From Eggerthellaceae bacterium (GTDB lineage Bacteria > Actinomycetota > Coriobacteriia > Coriobacteriales > Eggerthellaceae): a DNA stretch of 64,000 nucleotides. Each line of letters opens with the position of its first letter. Within the stretch, counting starts at the first letter, position 1. The notes below the pieces were generated by a model that was not told the DNA's origin, did no database searches, and saw only the letters and a program-made list of their open reading frames with translations. The stretch is from NCBI GenBank assembly GCA_015062605.1, contig SUUI01000001.1, positions 1 to 64,000 of the forward strand. The letters are read 5' to 3'. The position numbers were made by a program, and so were the translations under genes. Positions 27,238-35,276 of the stretch are shown piece by piece.

Positions 27238-28494
27238 CTATAAAGCCGGACGACAGATGGACAGCGCGCGTTCCAAAGCATCGATGGCCCTATCGATTTC
27301 CTCGAACGTGTTATAGAACGCGGGAGAAATCCTCGCAACGCTGCTAAGCGAATACACTTCGTTAAGCAAAGGCTGGGCACACTGGTTCCCCGCCCTGATT
27401 GCAATCCCCATCTTATCCATAAGCGTCGCGATATCGAACGGGTGGACTCCTTCAACAGAGAATGAAAGCACTCCTGCGCGTTTTTGCGGCGTTCCGAGAA
27501 TCTGCAAGCCGGGAATCTCCCCAAGACGTTGCTCGGCATAATCGAGAAGCGCATGCTCGCGCTCGGCAACCACATCCCTGCCAAGCAGCTCCAGGTAATC
27601 GAGTGCAGCAGCTAGACCAATCGCACCGACGTAGTTCGGCGTTCCCGCCTCAAAACGCAACGGGGCGGATTCGAACGTCGTGCCAGACGTACGAACGGTA
27701 TCGACCATCTCGCCGCCGAATGCGACAGGCGGCAGCTCGTTGAGCAGTTCTTCCTTGCCATGCAGCACCCCGATGCCCGTTGGACCAAGCGTCTTGTGCC
27801 CTGAAAAGCTCAGGAAATCGCAATCAAGAGCTGCAACGTCAACGCGCTCATGGCGAATGCTTTGCGCCGCATCGACTGAAACCAGCCATCCACGCTGATG
27901 TGCCATCTCGATGATCTGCGCGAGCGGATTGACCGTCCCCAGCACATTCGAAACATGCGCGACCGAAACGATGCCGACAGGTAATTCGTCAAGCAGCTTC
28001 GCGTAAGCATCAAGGTCGATATCGCCTTGAGCATCAAGGGGAATCGTCGCGAACGAGCCACCCGTCCTGCGCGCCGCTTGCTGCCACGGCACGAAGTTAG
28101 AATGATGCTCGAGCGTGCTGACCAACGCGGAAAACGATGCACCCCATTTCCGCTCGAGCATCTGTGCCAGCATGTTGAGGGAATCGGTGGTCCCTCGCGT
28201 GAATATGATCGTATTGCTCGATTTCGAACCTATGTAACGCGCAACGGTATCCCGTGCGGCTTCGAACGCATTCGTCGAGCGCCCGCTCAACTCATGCGTG
28301 GCGCGATGCACATTCGCATTCTGCTCAAGATAGTGGTGCCTGATTGTATCAAGAACGCGTAGCGGCATCTGCGTCGTCGCTGCATTGTCCAGATATGCAA
28401 GCGGCTTTTTGAAAACTTCCTGGTCGAGAATGGGAAACTGCATACGAACAGGGGCCCAATCGTTATCAGACGCGATCAATTCTGGAGTAAGCAT
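27238..28494 (-). CDS. sufS: Cysteine desulfurase, SufS type
   Basis: PLP enzyme taking sulfur from cysteine as a persulfide. It has 418 residues. The PLP Lys is in FSGHKTLGPTGIG, the upstream His in TLEHHSN, and the catalytic Cys in RAGNQCAQPLL (usual SufS has RTGHHCAQP). The overall length and the AQPL block mark group II. Its stop is followed by a long gap, and its start is six bases from the sufE stop. No sufB, sufC or sufD is nearby, so the sulfur acceptor is open. Confidence 0.92.
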   Translation of the reverse strand: MLTPELIASDNDWAPVRMQFPILDQEVFKKPLAYLDNAATTQMPLRVLDTIRHHYLEQNANVHRATHELSGRSTNAFEAARDTVARYIGSKSSNTIIFTRGTTDSLNMLAQMLERKWGASFSALVSTLEHHSNFVPWQQAARRTGGSFATIPLDAQGDIDLDAYAKLLDELPVGIVSVAHVSNVLGTVNPLAQIIEMAHQRGWLVSVDAAQSIRHERVDVAALDCDFLSFSGHKTLGPTGIGVLHGKEELLNELPPVAFGGEMVDTVRTSGTTFESAPLRFEAGTPNYVGAIGLAAALDYLELLGRDVVAEREHALLDYAEQRLGEIPGLQILGTPQKRAGVLSFSVEGVHPFDIATLMDKMGIAIRAGNQCAQPLLNEVYSLSSVARISPAFYNTFEEIDRAIDALERALSICRPAL

Positions 28495-28500
28495 GCGTAA

Positions 28501-28971
28501 TCACTCCTCAGGAGTTGCATCGCACACGTGTTGGGCAAATCGCTTGATCGTAGCGATGATCGAACCGATTCCTTGCCTGCGCGATGCGCTGAACGTGGTC
28601 ATGAGTTCGGCTTTTTCGGGAAAATAGATGTCCGCTTCGGCAACCTCGCGCAAAGGCCTACCATCAAGCACTTCGATGAGGAGTTCGAGCACGCCCCGCA
28701 CGATAAGCGTATCGGAATCGGCTTTGACCGAAAGGGCGCCTGCGCGGTTTTCCATCACAAGCCAGGCGCGCGATTGGCAGTCTTTCACAAGATTCTCATC
28801 AACCTTGGATGCCTCATCCAAAGCCGGTAATGCGGTCGCGAACTCGATAAGATACTCGTACTGAGATAGCGGATCGCCTATGGAAAGGAAATCCTCGACG
28901 ATATCGTCTTGCTGTTGATTGATCGTGCGCTTTTCAGACGCACCTGATGTTCCATTCTCCACGATTCTCAT
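28501..28971 (-). CDS. sufE: SufE-family sulfur acceptor
   Basis: 156 residues from the ATG at 28971. The ribosome site is poor there, and a GTG at 29025 is the alternative. The conserved VKDCQSRAWLV carries the persulfide-accepting Cys. The region DSDTLIVRGVLELLIEVLDGR and the C-terminal block LMTTFSASRRQGIGSI are typical of SufE/YgdK. It accepts sulfur from SufS and stimulates it. It sits between ACP-like protein B and sufS on one strand, which ties sulfur transfer to that gene row by position only. Confidence 0.88.
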   Translation of the reverse strand: MRIVENGTSGASEKRTINQQQDDIVEDFLSIGDPLSQYEYLIEFATALPALDEASKVDENLVKDCQSRAWLVMENRAGALSVKADSDTLIVRGVLELLIEVLDGRPLREVAEADIYFPEKAELMTTFSASRRQGIGSIIATIKRFAQHVCDATPEE

Positions 28972-29070
28972 CCCCCCGATGAAACTCCGTGTTCGTTGGT
29001 CTTCTGCGTGTACGCTGCACCGCACTATCCGAATGCGAGCCGATGTGCTGGCCTTAGCGTCACACTCCTG

Positions 29071-29505
29071 CTATGCCGCCGGCCGATGCTCGTTCGGGCG
29101 ATTCGCTACCGGAAGATGCGGCCACATAAGCCTGATAACATCTTCCAGCGTTTCAATCTGCATGAGCTCTTGCAGCGAGAGCGAAACCGAAAGCGACTTT
29201 TGAAGTTTCACCAAAAGCAACGTGCGCTTCACATCGCTCGATGTCGCTCCCTCGCAGTTTTCCCCTGCCTCGTAGTCGGCAACCAAATCCTTCGAGATCT
29301 TAAGCGCTTTGGAGATGCTGATTTGCGCGAGTTCGCTCAGGTTGTCGGTCTGCTCGAAATCGGACTGCCCGAGCGCGAACTTCAACATGACGAACGTACG
29401 CACATGCTCGCGGAACGATTCGTACGTGAGCGAGGCATCGTTGAGAATGGCATCTATCTGAGCCTGTGATGCCCTTTGCTTGGCAAGTATGCTTTCCTTC
29501 GACAC
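29071..29505 (-). CDS. ACP-like small protein B (paralogue of the protein at 32988)
   Basis: 144 residues from a GTG with GAGGAGG six bases upstream. Predicted all-helical. Residues 82-130 have the hydrophobic spacing of helices II-IV of an acyl carrier protein (KRTLLLVKLQKSLSVSLS, then ELMQIETLEDVIRLM). The site where ACP has Asp-Ser-Leu reads C84-E-G-A-T-S-S90, so the phosphopantetheine serine is not in its normal place. The 80-residue N-terminal helical extension matches its paralogue (VR-x2-V, L-x2-L-x-Q-x-S-I). The function is unknown. It is 104 bases downstream of FucI-like B. Confidence 0.75.
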   Translation of the reverse strand: MSKESILAKQRASQAQIDAILNDASLTYESFREHVRTFVMLKFALGQSDFEQTDNLSELAQISISKALKISKDLVADYEAGENCEGATSSDVKRTLLLVKLQKSLSVSLSLQELMQIETLEDVIRLMWPHLPVANRPNEHRPAA

Positions 29506-29550
29506 GATGCGCCTCCTCAGCACATAAAACTATTGACCTGCTTTTCTTTC

Positions 29551-29586
29551 GGCTGGCTGCGCCGCTTGCGGGCAACGCAGCCAGCC
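29551..29586 (-). other. Intercistronic hairpin after FucI-like B
   Basis: An 11-base perfect stem GGCTGGCTGCG / CGCAGCCAGCC with a 14-base loop. On the minus strand it is followed by GAAAGAAAAG, not a U-tract, so it more likely protects the upstream mRNA or sets expression ratios than terminates. Confidence 0.5.
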
Positions 29587-29609
29587 GCATTAACGATGCT
29601 CGGTCGAGA

Positions 29610-31157
29610 TTAGTCAACGAGCATCGGCTCTACACCGAGCGTCTCGCATAGAGCGACAAGCTCCTTCGTGTAATCGCCATAGACCAACGTGATGTGAATG
29701 CCGACCTCGCATTGTGCGCGATGGGCCGCAAGCGAGTCATTCAGACGATAGAACACCAGCTGCGTGCAGTTGTCGCGATCCTGACCGCTCGAACCGACAA
29801 TCGTGCCCTTGCCGATGAACATCTTGGCGCCATCGGGCGAGAACTTGCACATCGTGATGGTCTCACCTTTGTCACGCGCGAAGTCATAGCGGAAGGTTGC
29901 GCCAAACTTCTGGTCATACGCAAACGGAGCCAGGCTGTATGGAGCATGCTCGTTCGGATCAGGCAAGCAGCGATGGGCAACGGAGTGCTGCGTCATCCAC
30001 AGATGCTCGCGCAGATCGGGGTCCTTCGCCAGCTCGGCAAGGGATTCCTTCGTTGCGCCGAAGACCTGCTTGAATGCGCCATCGACCATGGGAATGGGGC
30101 AGGTGTTGCCCATGTAGGGGCTCATGCCGGACACGGCAATGAGCGCCTGCTCTGATAGGGCTGCCGGCAGATCGTACTCGCATGCAGACGGAGTACCGCA
30201 CTCGGCATTGAGCGCATGGGTGAGGCACATCGTGAACTTATTCTGATTGATGCGCCTGGTGGAGCAGGCATCGGGACACGGCATGGAGAACGCATTGCAG
30301 TCGAAGCGGTCCATGAACTTGCGGGTCAGAACATATGCGATGACGGACGGCATCATGAGCTCGCGCTCGATGCGCACTTCCTCGGCACCGCCGATCAGCT
30401 CATCGCACAGCTCCTCAGCCTTCTTGAGGTCTTCGGCATCGACGTTCGGGGTCTTACGGCCAGGCGTGGTGTAATTGCCCTCCGGCGTTGCTTCCTTCAT
30501 GCAGTCGATGAACTCATGCAAGTTGACGAAATGGAAAGTCGTACCAAAGCGTTCGGTAATCTGGTCAAGGCTCGAGAAGGAGTCGGGACGGCTCACACCC
30601 GTGCGGCCGTCAAAGCGCGTGACGCACAGATACTTCGTACGTGCAAGGATCTTCTTGGCACGCAGCGCGGTCATGCGCAGCGTGAAATCCTCCCAGCGAT
30701 ACTCGGAATAGCATTTAACGTCCATATGGCGTGCGGCAATGCCAGCAGGAACGTCAGGAACGTTGAACTGGCCGGATGCGGGGCAATAGCACATGGTCTT
30801 CTTGAAGCGCATTGCAAACTTCAGACCAAGGTCCTGCACGCCGGCGCCAGCCATCGGGACAACGACATCTGCCTTGTTGACGGCATCTTCCATCGCACGC
30901 CATTGCTCTTCGGGCTCATCCCAGTCATCAGTGCGGTGGAACAATACGGGCTCCATTACATTGACGCCTTCGGGAACGTGAGCCTTGATGTCCTCGACGA
31001 AGTTCTTCGCACGCTTGGCAAAAGCAACCTTGTCGTAACCGGGCTCCAAAGCCTCGCCACTACCGAAACGGCAGGGACCCTCATAGTAGTACAGATGCTC
31101 GCAGAACAGCTCAAGTGGAAGAACGTTAAGCTTGATATCTTTTGCTTGCTCGATCAT
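29610..31157 (-). CDS. L-fucose/arabinose isomerase-like protein B
   Basis: 515 residues, with AAAGGTG before the ATG. The fold resembles COG2407 (FucI-related). Paired with protein A it shares the N-terminal EGPCRFGSG and a cysteine-rich core (C287, C294, C298, C311, C320, C326) around NAFSMPCPDACSTRRINQ and ECGTPSACEYD. It also shares YMGNT, GATFRYDF, TMCKF and the terminal LVYGDY. E327, D329 and H488 stand where FucI family members have metal ligands (inferred). Aldose-ketose isomerisation is the family chemistry, but the substrate and even the chemistry are unknown here. Confidence 0.78.
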   Translation of the reverse strand: MIEQAKDIKLNVLPLELFCEHLYYYEGPCRFGSGEALEPGYDKVAFAKRAKNFVEDIKAHVPEGVNVMEPVLFHRTDDWDEPEEQWRAMEDAVNKADVVVPMAGAGVQDLGLKFAMRFKKTMCYCPASGQFNVPDVPAGIAARHMDVKCYSEYRWEDFTLRMTALRAKKILARTKYLCVTRFDGRTGVSRPDSFSSLDQITERFGTTFHFVNLHEFIDCMKEATPEGNYTTPGRKTPNVDAEDLKKAEELCDELIGGAEEVRIERELMMPSVIAYVLTRKFMDRFDCNAFSMPCPDACSTRRINQNKFTMCLTHALNAECGTPSACEYDLPAALSEQALIAVSGMSPYMGNTCPIPMVDGAFKQVFGATKESLAELAKDPDLREHLWMTQHSVAHRCLPDPNEHAPYSLAPFAYDQKFGATFRYDFARDKGETITMCKFSPDGAKMFIGKGTIVGSSGQDRDNCTQLVFYRLNDSLAAHRAQCEVGIHITLVYGDYTKELVALCETLGVEPMLVD

Positions 31158-31180
31158 GGTAATTCACCTTTCTTCATGCG

Positions 31181-31315
31181 CCCTTGCCGCAGGGGGGTGG
31201 TTGGAGTGCGGCAAGGGCTTTTCCAAATGTCCAGCGCATGTGAAGATGCGCTTAGAACCGATACGACAAGCGCTCAAGGGCTTTTTGCCGTGCGGGATCC
31301 CTACCCCACCCGCAC
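31181..31315 (-). other. Two intercistronic hairpins between FucI-like A and B
   Basis: The 187-base gap holds an 11-base stem CCCTTGCCGCA / TGCGGCAAGGG (31181-31191, 31207-31217) and a seven-base stem GTGCGGG / CCCGCAC (31290-31296, 31309-31315). Neither has a U-tract on the minus strand. The first has CTTTT behind it only on the plus strand. They probably shape the polycistronic mRNA. Confidence 0.5.
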
Positions 31316-31344
31316 CATGCCAACCCCCAGCGCGGCGAGGCGCA

Positions 31345-32907
31345 TTATGCGCACTCGATAACCTCGAGACCCATCAGCTTGCCGAAGTCGACGACCATGT
31401 CGTACACATCGCCATAAACCAGTGGGATGTGATTGCCGACCTGGAGCGCGCCTTCAAAGAACTTCTTGCCATCGGAAACCTTGTAGAACACGCCTTCGGT
31501 GCAGTTCTCGGTAGTGTAGCCAGCGCCGGCAACAATCTCGCCGCGTGCGACAAAGAGCTTGGAGCACGTCGGATCGAAACGGCACATGGTAACCGTCTGA
31601 CCGATGTCCTGGTTGAAGTCATAGCGGATGGTAGCGCCCCAACGACCGCCCATAGCGAACGGACGCAGTGCATAGACGGACTCTTCGGCATCGAAGCCCT
31701 TGAGCTTGCGATTCGGCGTAGCATGGAAGGTGTAGCCGATGCCACCGACTTCACCCAAATTCTCCGTGATGCGCTCGAAGCCGTCCTTGTCCTTCTTGAG
31801 CAGAGGCGACGTGACAACCTTGTCCTCGGCATTCATCTTGGCAAGCGAGGTGTTGCCCATGTACGGAGCGCTGAACGACAGATTCGACAGCAGAATCATG
31901 GCAGCCAGAGCCGAGATGTCGTACTCGCAAGCGGAACAGATGCCGCATTCGTTGTTGAGCGAATGGTTGAGGCACAGCGTGAATTGCTCTTGGTTCAGAC
32001 GACGGGTCGCGCACATATCCGGACACGGTGCCGTGAAAGCGTTGCAATCGAGCTTGGCCATGAGCTTCTGAGCGAGATAATTTGCCTTCACCGAATTGAA
32101 GACGGCCTGCTCGTCGATGTCGACGATTTCGGCATCATCCATGAGCTTCTTGGCAATCGCAGTGATCTCCTTCGCATCCTCTTCGTTGATGTTGTCCATC
32201 TTGCGACCAGGAAGCGTCGGATTGCTGCTCGGGTCGACCATCTGCGTCTGGTCGAGGAACTCATGCATGTTGTAGTAACGGAATTCGATTCCGAGACGCT
32301 TCGTCACCTCGTTATGATCGAGGAAGGAATCGCATGCGCTGACAGAGATCGTCGAATTCGCACGCGGAAGTGCCAAGATGCGCGTATTCTTCATGACCTT
32401 GCGGGCACGAAGCACCTTGAGCGTACGCGGAGCATCCGCATAGGTGTACCAGCAGTATGCCTCGTAACCGCGGGCACGCAGTGCTGACATGAAGATGGCA
32501 TCGTTGCTGCCGAAGTGCAAAAGCGCCATCGGCTTGTTGTAGCGCTTCTGGAACTCCAGGAGGAAGTCGACGCCGAAGGGGAAGATGTTCACCAAATACA
32601 AATCGACGTCATCGACGTCCTTCGCCATCTCCGCGAGCATCTCGTCCTTAACCGGGAAGGATTCATCGCGCATGATGAAAACAGGATCGAGCACATTCAC
32701 GTAATCGACGGTGCCCAGATTCTCCTTGACGCCTTCGACGAATGCATGATGCAGCTCGTTGGCATGCATCAGGTCGTATTCCTTTGTCAGCTGGTCGCCT
32801 GTACCGAAACGACATGGACCCTCGAAAACGTACTCGTGATATACGCAAACCGTCACCGGACGGACGTTCAGCTTGATGTCCTTGCCTTTCTTGATGTTGA
32901 AATCCAT
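31345..32907 (-). CDS. L-fucose/arabinose isomerase-like protein A
   Basis: 520 residues from an ATG with AGGAG six bases upstream. The 34 upstream codons are rejected. It is a paralogue of protein B over its whole length: KDIKLNV and EGPCRFGTG at the N-terminus, and C288, C295, C299, C312, C321, C324 and C327 in the core (CNAF, PCPDMCATRR, ECGICSACEYD). PYMGNT follows at about 348, then GATIRYDF, TMCRF, ENCT and GNHIPLVYGD. E328, D330 and H493 are candidate metal ligands. Seven core cysteines, six of them shared with B, are not a feature of ordinary sugar isomerases. It lies 80 bases after ACP-like A. Confidence 0.78.
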   Translation of the reverse strand: MDFNIKKGKDIKLNVRPVTVCVYHEYVFEGPCRFGTGDQLTKEYDLMHANELHHAFVEGVKENLGTVDYVNVLDPVFIMRDESFPVKDEMLAEMAKDVDDVDLYLVNIFPFGVDFLLEFQKRYNKPMALLHFGSNDAIFMSALRARGYEAYCWYTYADAPRTLKVLRARKVMKNTRILALPRANSTISVSACDSFLDHNEVTKRLGIEFRYYNMHEFLDQTQMVDPSSNPTLPGRKMDNINEEDAKEITAIAKKLMDDAEIVDIDEQAVFNSVKANYLAQKLMAKLDCNAFTAPCPDMCATRRLNQEQFTLCLNHSLNNECGICSACEYDISALAAMILLSNLSFSAPYMGNTSLAKMNAEDKVVTSPLLKKDKDGFERITENLGEVGGIGYTFHATPNRKLKGFDAEESVYALRPFAMGGRWGATIRYDFNQDIGQTVTMCRFDPTCSKLFVARGEIVAGAGYTTENCTEGVFYKVSDGKKFFEGALQVGNHIPLVYGDVYDMVVDFGKLMGLEVIECA

Positions 32908-32987
32908 TGTTGCTCCTCTCCTTGCCCGTAGATTCCCATCTACACAACGCACCACGTCATGCAGCGCGCTTAATACCCACGTGCTTT

Positions 32988-33377
32988 TTAGTCGAGCAGC
33001 ACGCCGCACACCCGATCGATAAGCGCATCGAGCGTCGTGATCTCGACCGACTCCTCAGGAGAAATACCCAGATGGAGTTCGCGGTTCATTGCAATCAGAA
33101 GAAGGATTTTCTTGGTCATCGATGAAGACGCCCCATCGCAGCGCACGCTCAGATCGGCAACCAGCACATCGGCGGGATCCATCCCCGTCGTCCGCGCGAT
33201 GCTCATCTGGCCAAGCGCGTTGAAGTAGTTGAGATCAAGGTCTTCGTCTTCGAGGGAGAAACGGATCTTTACGTACTCGCGCACCAGACGCTTGACGTCT
33301 CCGCGCGTTGAAGCGCATTTAAGCTGATCCATCACGATGCCAGCTTGCTCCTCAACTGCGGAAATCTCCCGTTTCAT
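32988..33377 (-). CDS. ACP-like small protein A
   Basis: 129 residues, with AGGAG nine bases before the ATG. The N-terminal helical part (VREYVKIRFSL, ALGQMSIAR) aligns with protein B. The C-terminal part (about 75-129) has ACP-like helices (KKILLLIAMNRELHLGIS, then EITTLDALIDRV). C80-D-G-A-S-S-S86 replaces the Asp-Ser-Leu attachment site. The shared motif is C-[DE]-G-A-[ST]-S-S. It is the first gene after the divergent promoter region, directly upstream of FucI-like A. It may be an ACP-fold partner, chaperone or carrier using a thiol, and I cannot choose between these. Confidence 0.75.
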   Translation of the reverse strand: MKREISAVEEQAGIVMDQLKCASTRGDVKRLVREYVKIRFSLEDEDLDLNYFNALGQMSIARTTGMDPADVLVADLSVRCDGASSSMTKKILLLIAMNRELHLGISPEESVEITTLDALIDRVCGVLLD

Positions 33378-33487
33378 TCCCCTCTTCTCCTGTGTCCCTT
33401 CACCGCTTCATGGAGAATTGTAGAGAAGGAAGAGATGGGTGATTAATAGGCATTATGCTTAACTTTATTTGATAAAATGTGCTTATT

Positions 33488-33515
33488 GCATATTGAATTG
33501 GCATATTGCCGGCAA
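33488..33515. promoter_or_regulatory. Candidate regulator site between the PucR-type gene and the FucI/ACP-like row
   Basis: In the 216-base AT-rich divergent gap there is a direct repeat GCATATTG (33488-33495, 33501-33508; 13 bases start to start). It runs into a 10-base palindrome TTGCCGGCAA (33506-33515). The position suits a site for the divergent regulator controlling both directions. No -10/-35 pair is clear enough to mark. Confidence 0.35.
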
Positions 33516-33593
33516 AAGCAGCGGAAGACGTTTTACCTGTTCAACTACTAGTTTGATAGGTTAAACCCCTTTTCTGGATTTAGGAGAGCGACG

Positions 33594-35180
33594 ATGGTAA
33601 CGTCAGGAATGCTACTCGATTGGATACAACCTCTTTCCACCGACATCATCAATCGGCACTTCGAGCGGAAACCCATAAAATGGATCGTACTGCTCCCTCC
33701 CCGTACAAGCGAATGGGAGGCGATTCTCGAATCGAACACCGTTTTTGCAAGCGATGATCCCGAACTGCTGCAATCTCTCAATCCAACGATTGCAGCAATG
33801 CTCGTCTGCAAAGATGCGGCAGCCCTTCCCTCCCGTTTTACTCGCGAGAACACGCTTATCGTGCAGACGGAGCTTTCGAAAGAGGCGTTCGCAGCAGTGA
33901 TGCAAAAGCGCATCCGAACCATCGAATCGTGGGAGCACAACCTTGATCGGGTTTCTGCGGACAGGGGTAGCTATCAGCTGATGCTCGATCTTTCGGCAGG
34001 CATCTTCGGCAATCTCATCACGATGACGGATTCCGCGTATCGCCTTATCGGCTACACGACCAGCCTGACGACCGATGATCCAGCCACACTTGAGCTCATT
34101 CGAAACGGTTTCCACGGAGAGCACGCTGTTGCGATCTTCCGAAAGAACAACATGTTCTCGAAATGGTCGGCGCAGACGAGAACGCGTTACACGGCAAAGG
34201 GGTTCACGAAACATCCCATCATGAACTATGTCTTCACGGTCAATGGCGCCTATTTCATTCAGATGGTCATGACCTGCGACACGGTACCCTATTCGCAAGG
34301 ATTGCTTGATACGTTCAACATCTTGGTTGCACACATCAAAGCGCATATCCGCCGCAGCCAGACATTCGAAAACGCTCGCTACTCGAAAGGTGCGCAATTC
34401 CTTGCCGACCTTATCGGAGGCAAGCGCGTACCTGCACGTGTCATCTCGCAGCAGATGCGCAATCTCGGCATGTCCGGCAAGGAGATCACGCGCATTTACG
34501 CCATCCAGAATGCAGGCGACAATACGGAAAACCTGGAATACGTTGCACACCAAATCTCGGCGAAGATGCCCGGCTGCTTTGCGATTCCACAAGAAAATTA
34601 CGTTTATCTGCTCGCATGCGCGCGAGACAATCAAGATGGCACATGGCATGCAATCGAGCAAACACTCATTAATTCGCTCGATTTCTCGTTCGTGAACATC
34701 GCCATCTCAGGCACGTTCACCAATCTTCAAGATATTCATTGGGGCGTCCAACAAACAGAAATCGCATTCAAATTCGGCAAGGGACGTCCGTATCTTGCGC
34801 ATGACCGGCTTGATCGAGACGATCCGTTCTTCAGGTTCGAGAACAGCCTGTTCGACTATCTTCTTTTCAGCAATGAGCGCGATATACGTTTCTTGCAATT
34901 CTGTCTGGATGCAAGCGTCTTGGCACGCATCGACAAAGACCGCCAAAAGCACCCGAGCGACACTGAAATGCTGCGTAGTTATCTGAAGCATGAATGCAAC
35001 GTGTCAGCAACGGCGGAAGCGCTCGGCGTTCATCGGAACACGGTACTCAACAGAATCTCGTCAATCGCCGAAAGAGAGCGAGTCGACTTCGATGACCCGA
35101 AAGTTCGCATCAATCTGACAACGCTGTTCCACCTATCCGATTTGCTTGGCGTGCACGAGGAAACCGAGGATGGCATCTGA
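33594..35180 (+). CDS. PucR/CdaR-type transcriptional regulator
   Basis: 528 residues, with AGGAG seven bases before the ATG. The C-terminal PucR helix-turn-helix (about 460-493) reads LKHECNVSATAEALGVHRNT, with VLNRISSIAE following. The GGDEF-like/CdaR region precedes it. The N-terminal 200 residues resemble a sensory domain of unknown ligand. PucR relatives respond to purine catabolites, and CdaR to sugar acids. It is transcribed away from the ACP-like/FucI-like row and is the natural candidate to control it. A terminator follows. Confidence 0.87.
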   Translation: MVTSGMLLDWIQPLSTDIINRHFERKPIKWIVLLPPRTSEWEAILESNTVFASDDPELLQSLNPTIAAMLVCKDAAALPSRFTRENTLIVQTELSKEAFAAVMQKRIRTIESWEHNLDRVSADRGSYQLMLDLSAGIFGNLITMTDSAYRLIGYTTSLTTDDPATLELIRNGFHGEHAVAIFRKNNMFSKWSAQTRTRYTAKGFTKHPIMNYVFTVNGAYFIQMVMTCDTVPYSQGLLDTFNILVAHIKAHIRRSQTFENARYSKGAQFLADLIGGKRVPARVISQQMRNLGMSGKEITRIYAIQNAGDNTENLEYVAHQISAKMPGCFAIPQENYVYLLACARDNQDGTWHAIEQTLINSLDFSFVNIAISGTFTNLQDIHWGVQQTEIAFKFGKGRPYLAHDRLDRDDPFFRFENSLFDYLLFSNERDIRFLQFCLDASVLARIDKDRQKHPSDTEMLRSYLKHECNVSATAEALGVHRNTVLNRISSIAERERVDFDDPKVRINLTTLFHLSDLLGVHEETEDGI

Positions 35181-35221
35181 GCGAACCGCAATCATCATTC
35201 GCCCATAACATCAGAAAGCGA

Positions 35222-35256
35222 AAGGGGCGAGCGGCTTGCGCCCTCGCCCCTTCTTG
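35222..35256. terminator. Terminator between the PucR-type gene and rubrerythrin
   Basis: Ten-base arms AAGGGGCGAG / CTCGCCCCTT (35222-35231, 35243-35252) followed by CTTGC. The genes are convergent, so it can serve both. The U-tract is short on both sides. Confidence 0.65.
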
Positions 35257-35276
35257 CGATTGATATGTAGTGCGTA

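Noticed and set aside
29551-29586. Terminator between FucI-like B and ACP-like B
   Set aside because: The stem is strong, but the minus-strand downstream sequence is purine-rich with no U-tract, so I list it as a hairpin only.
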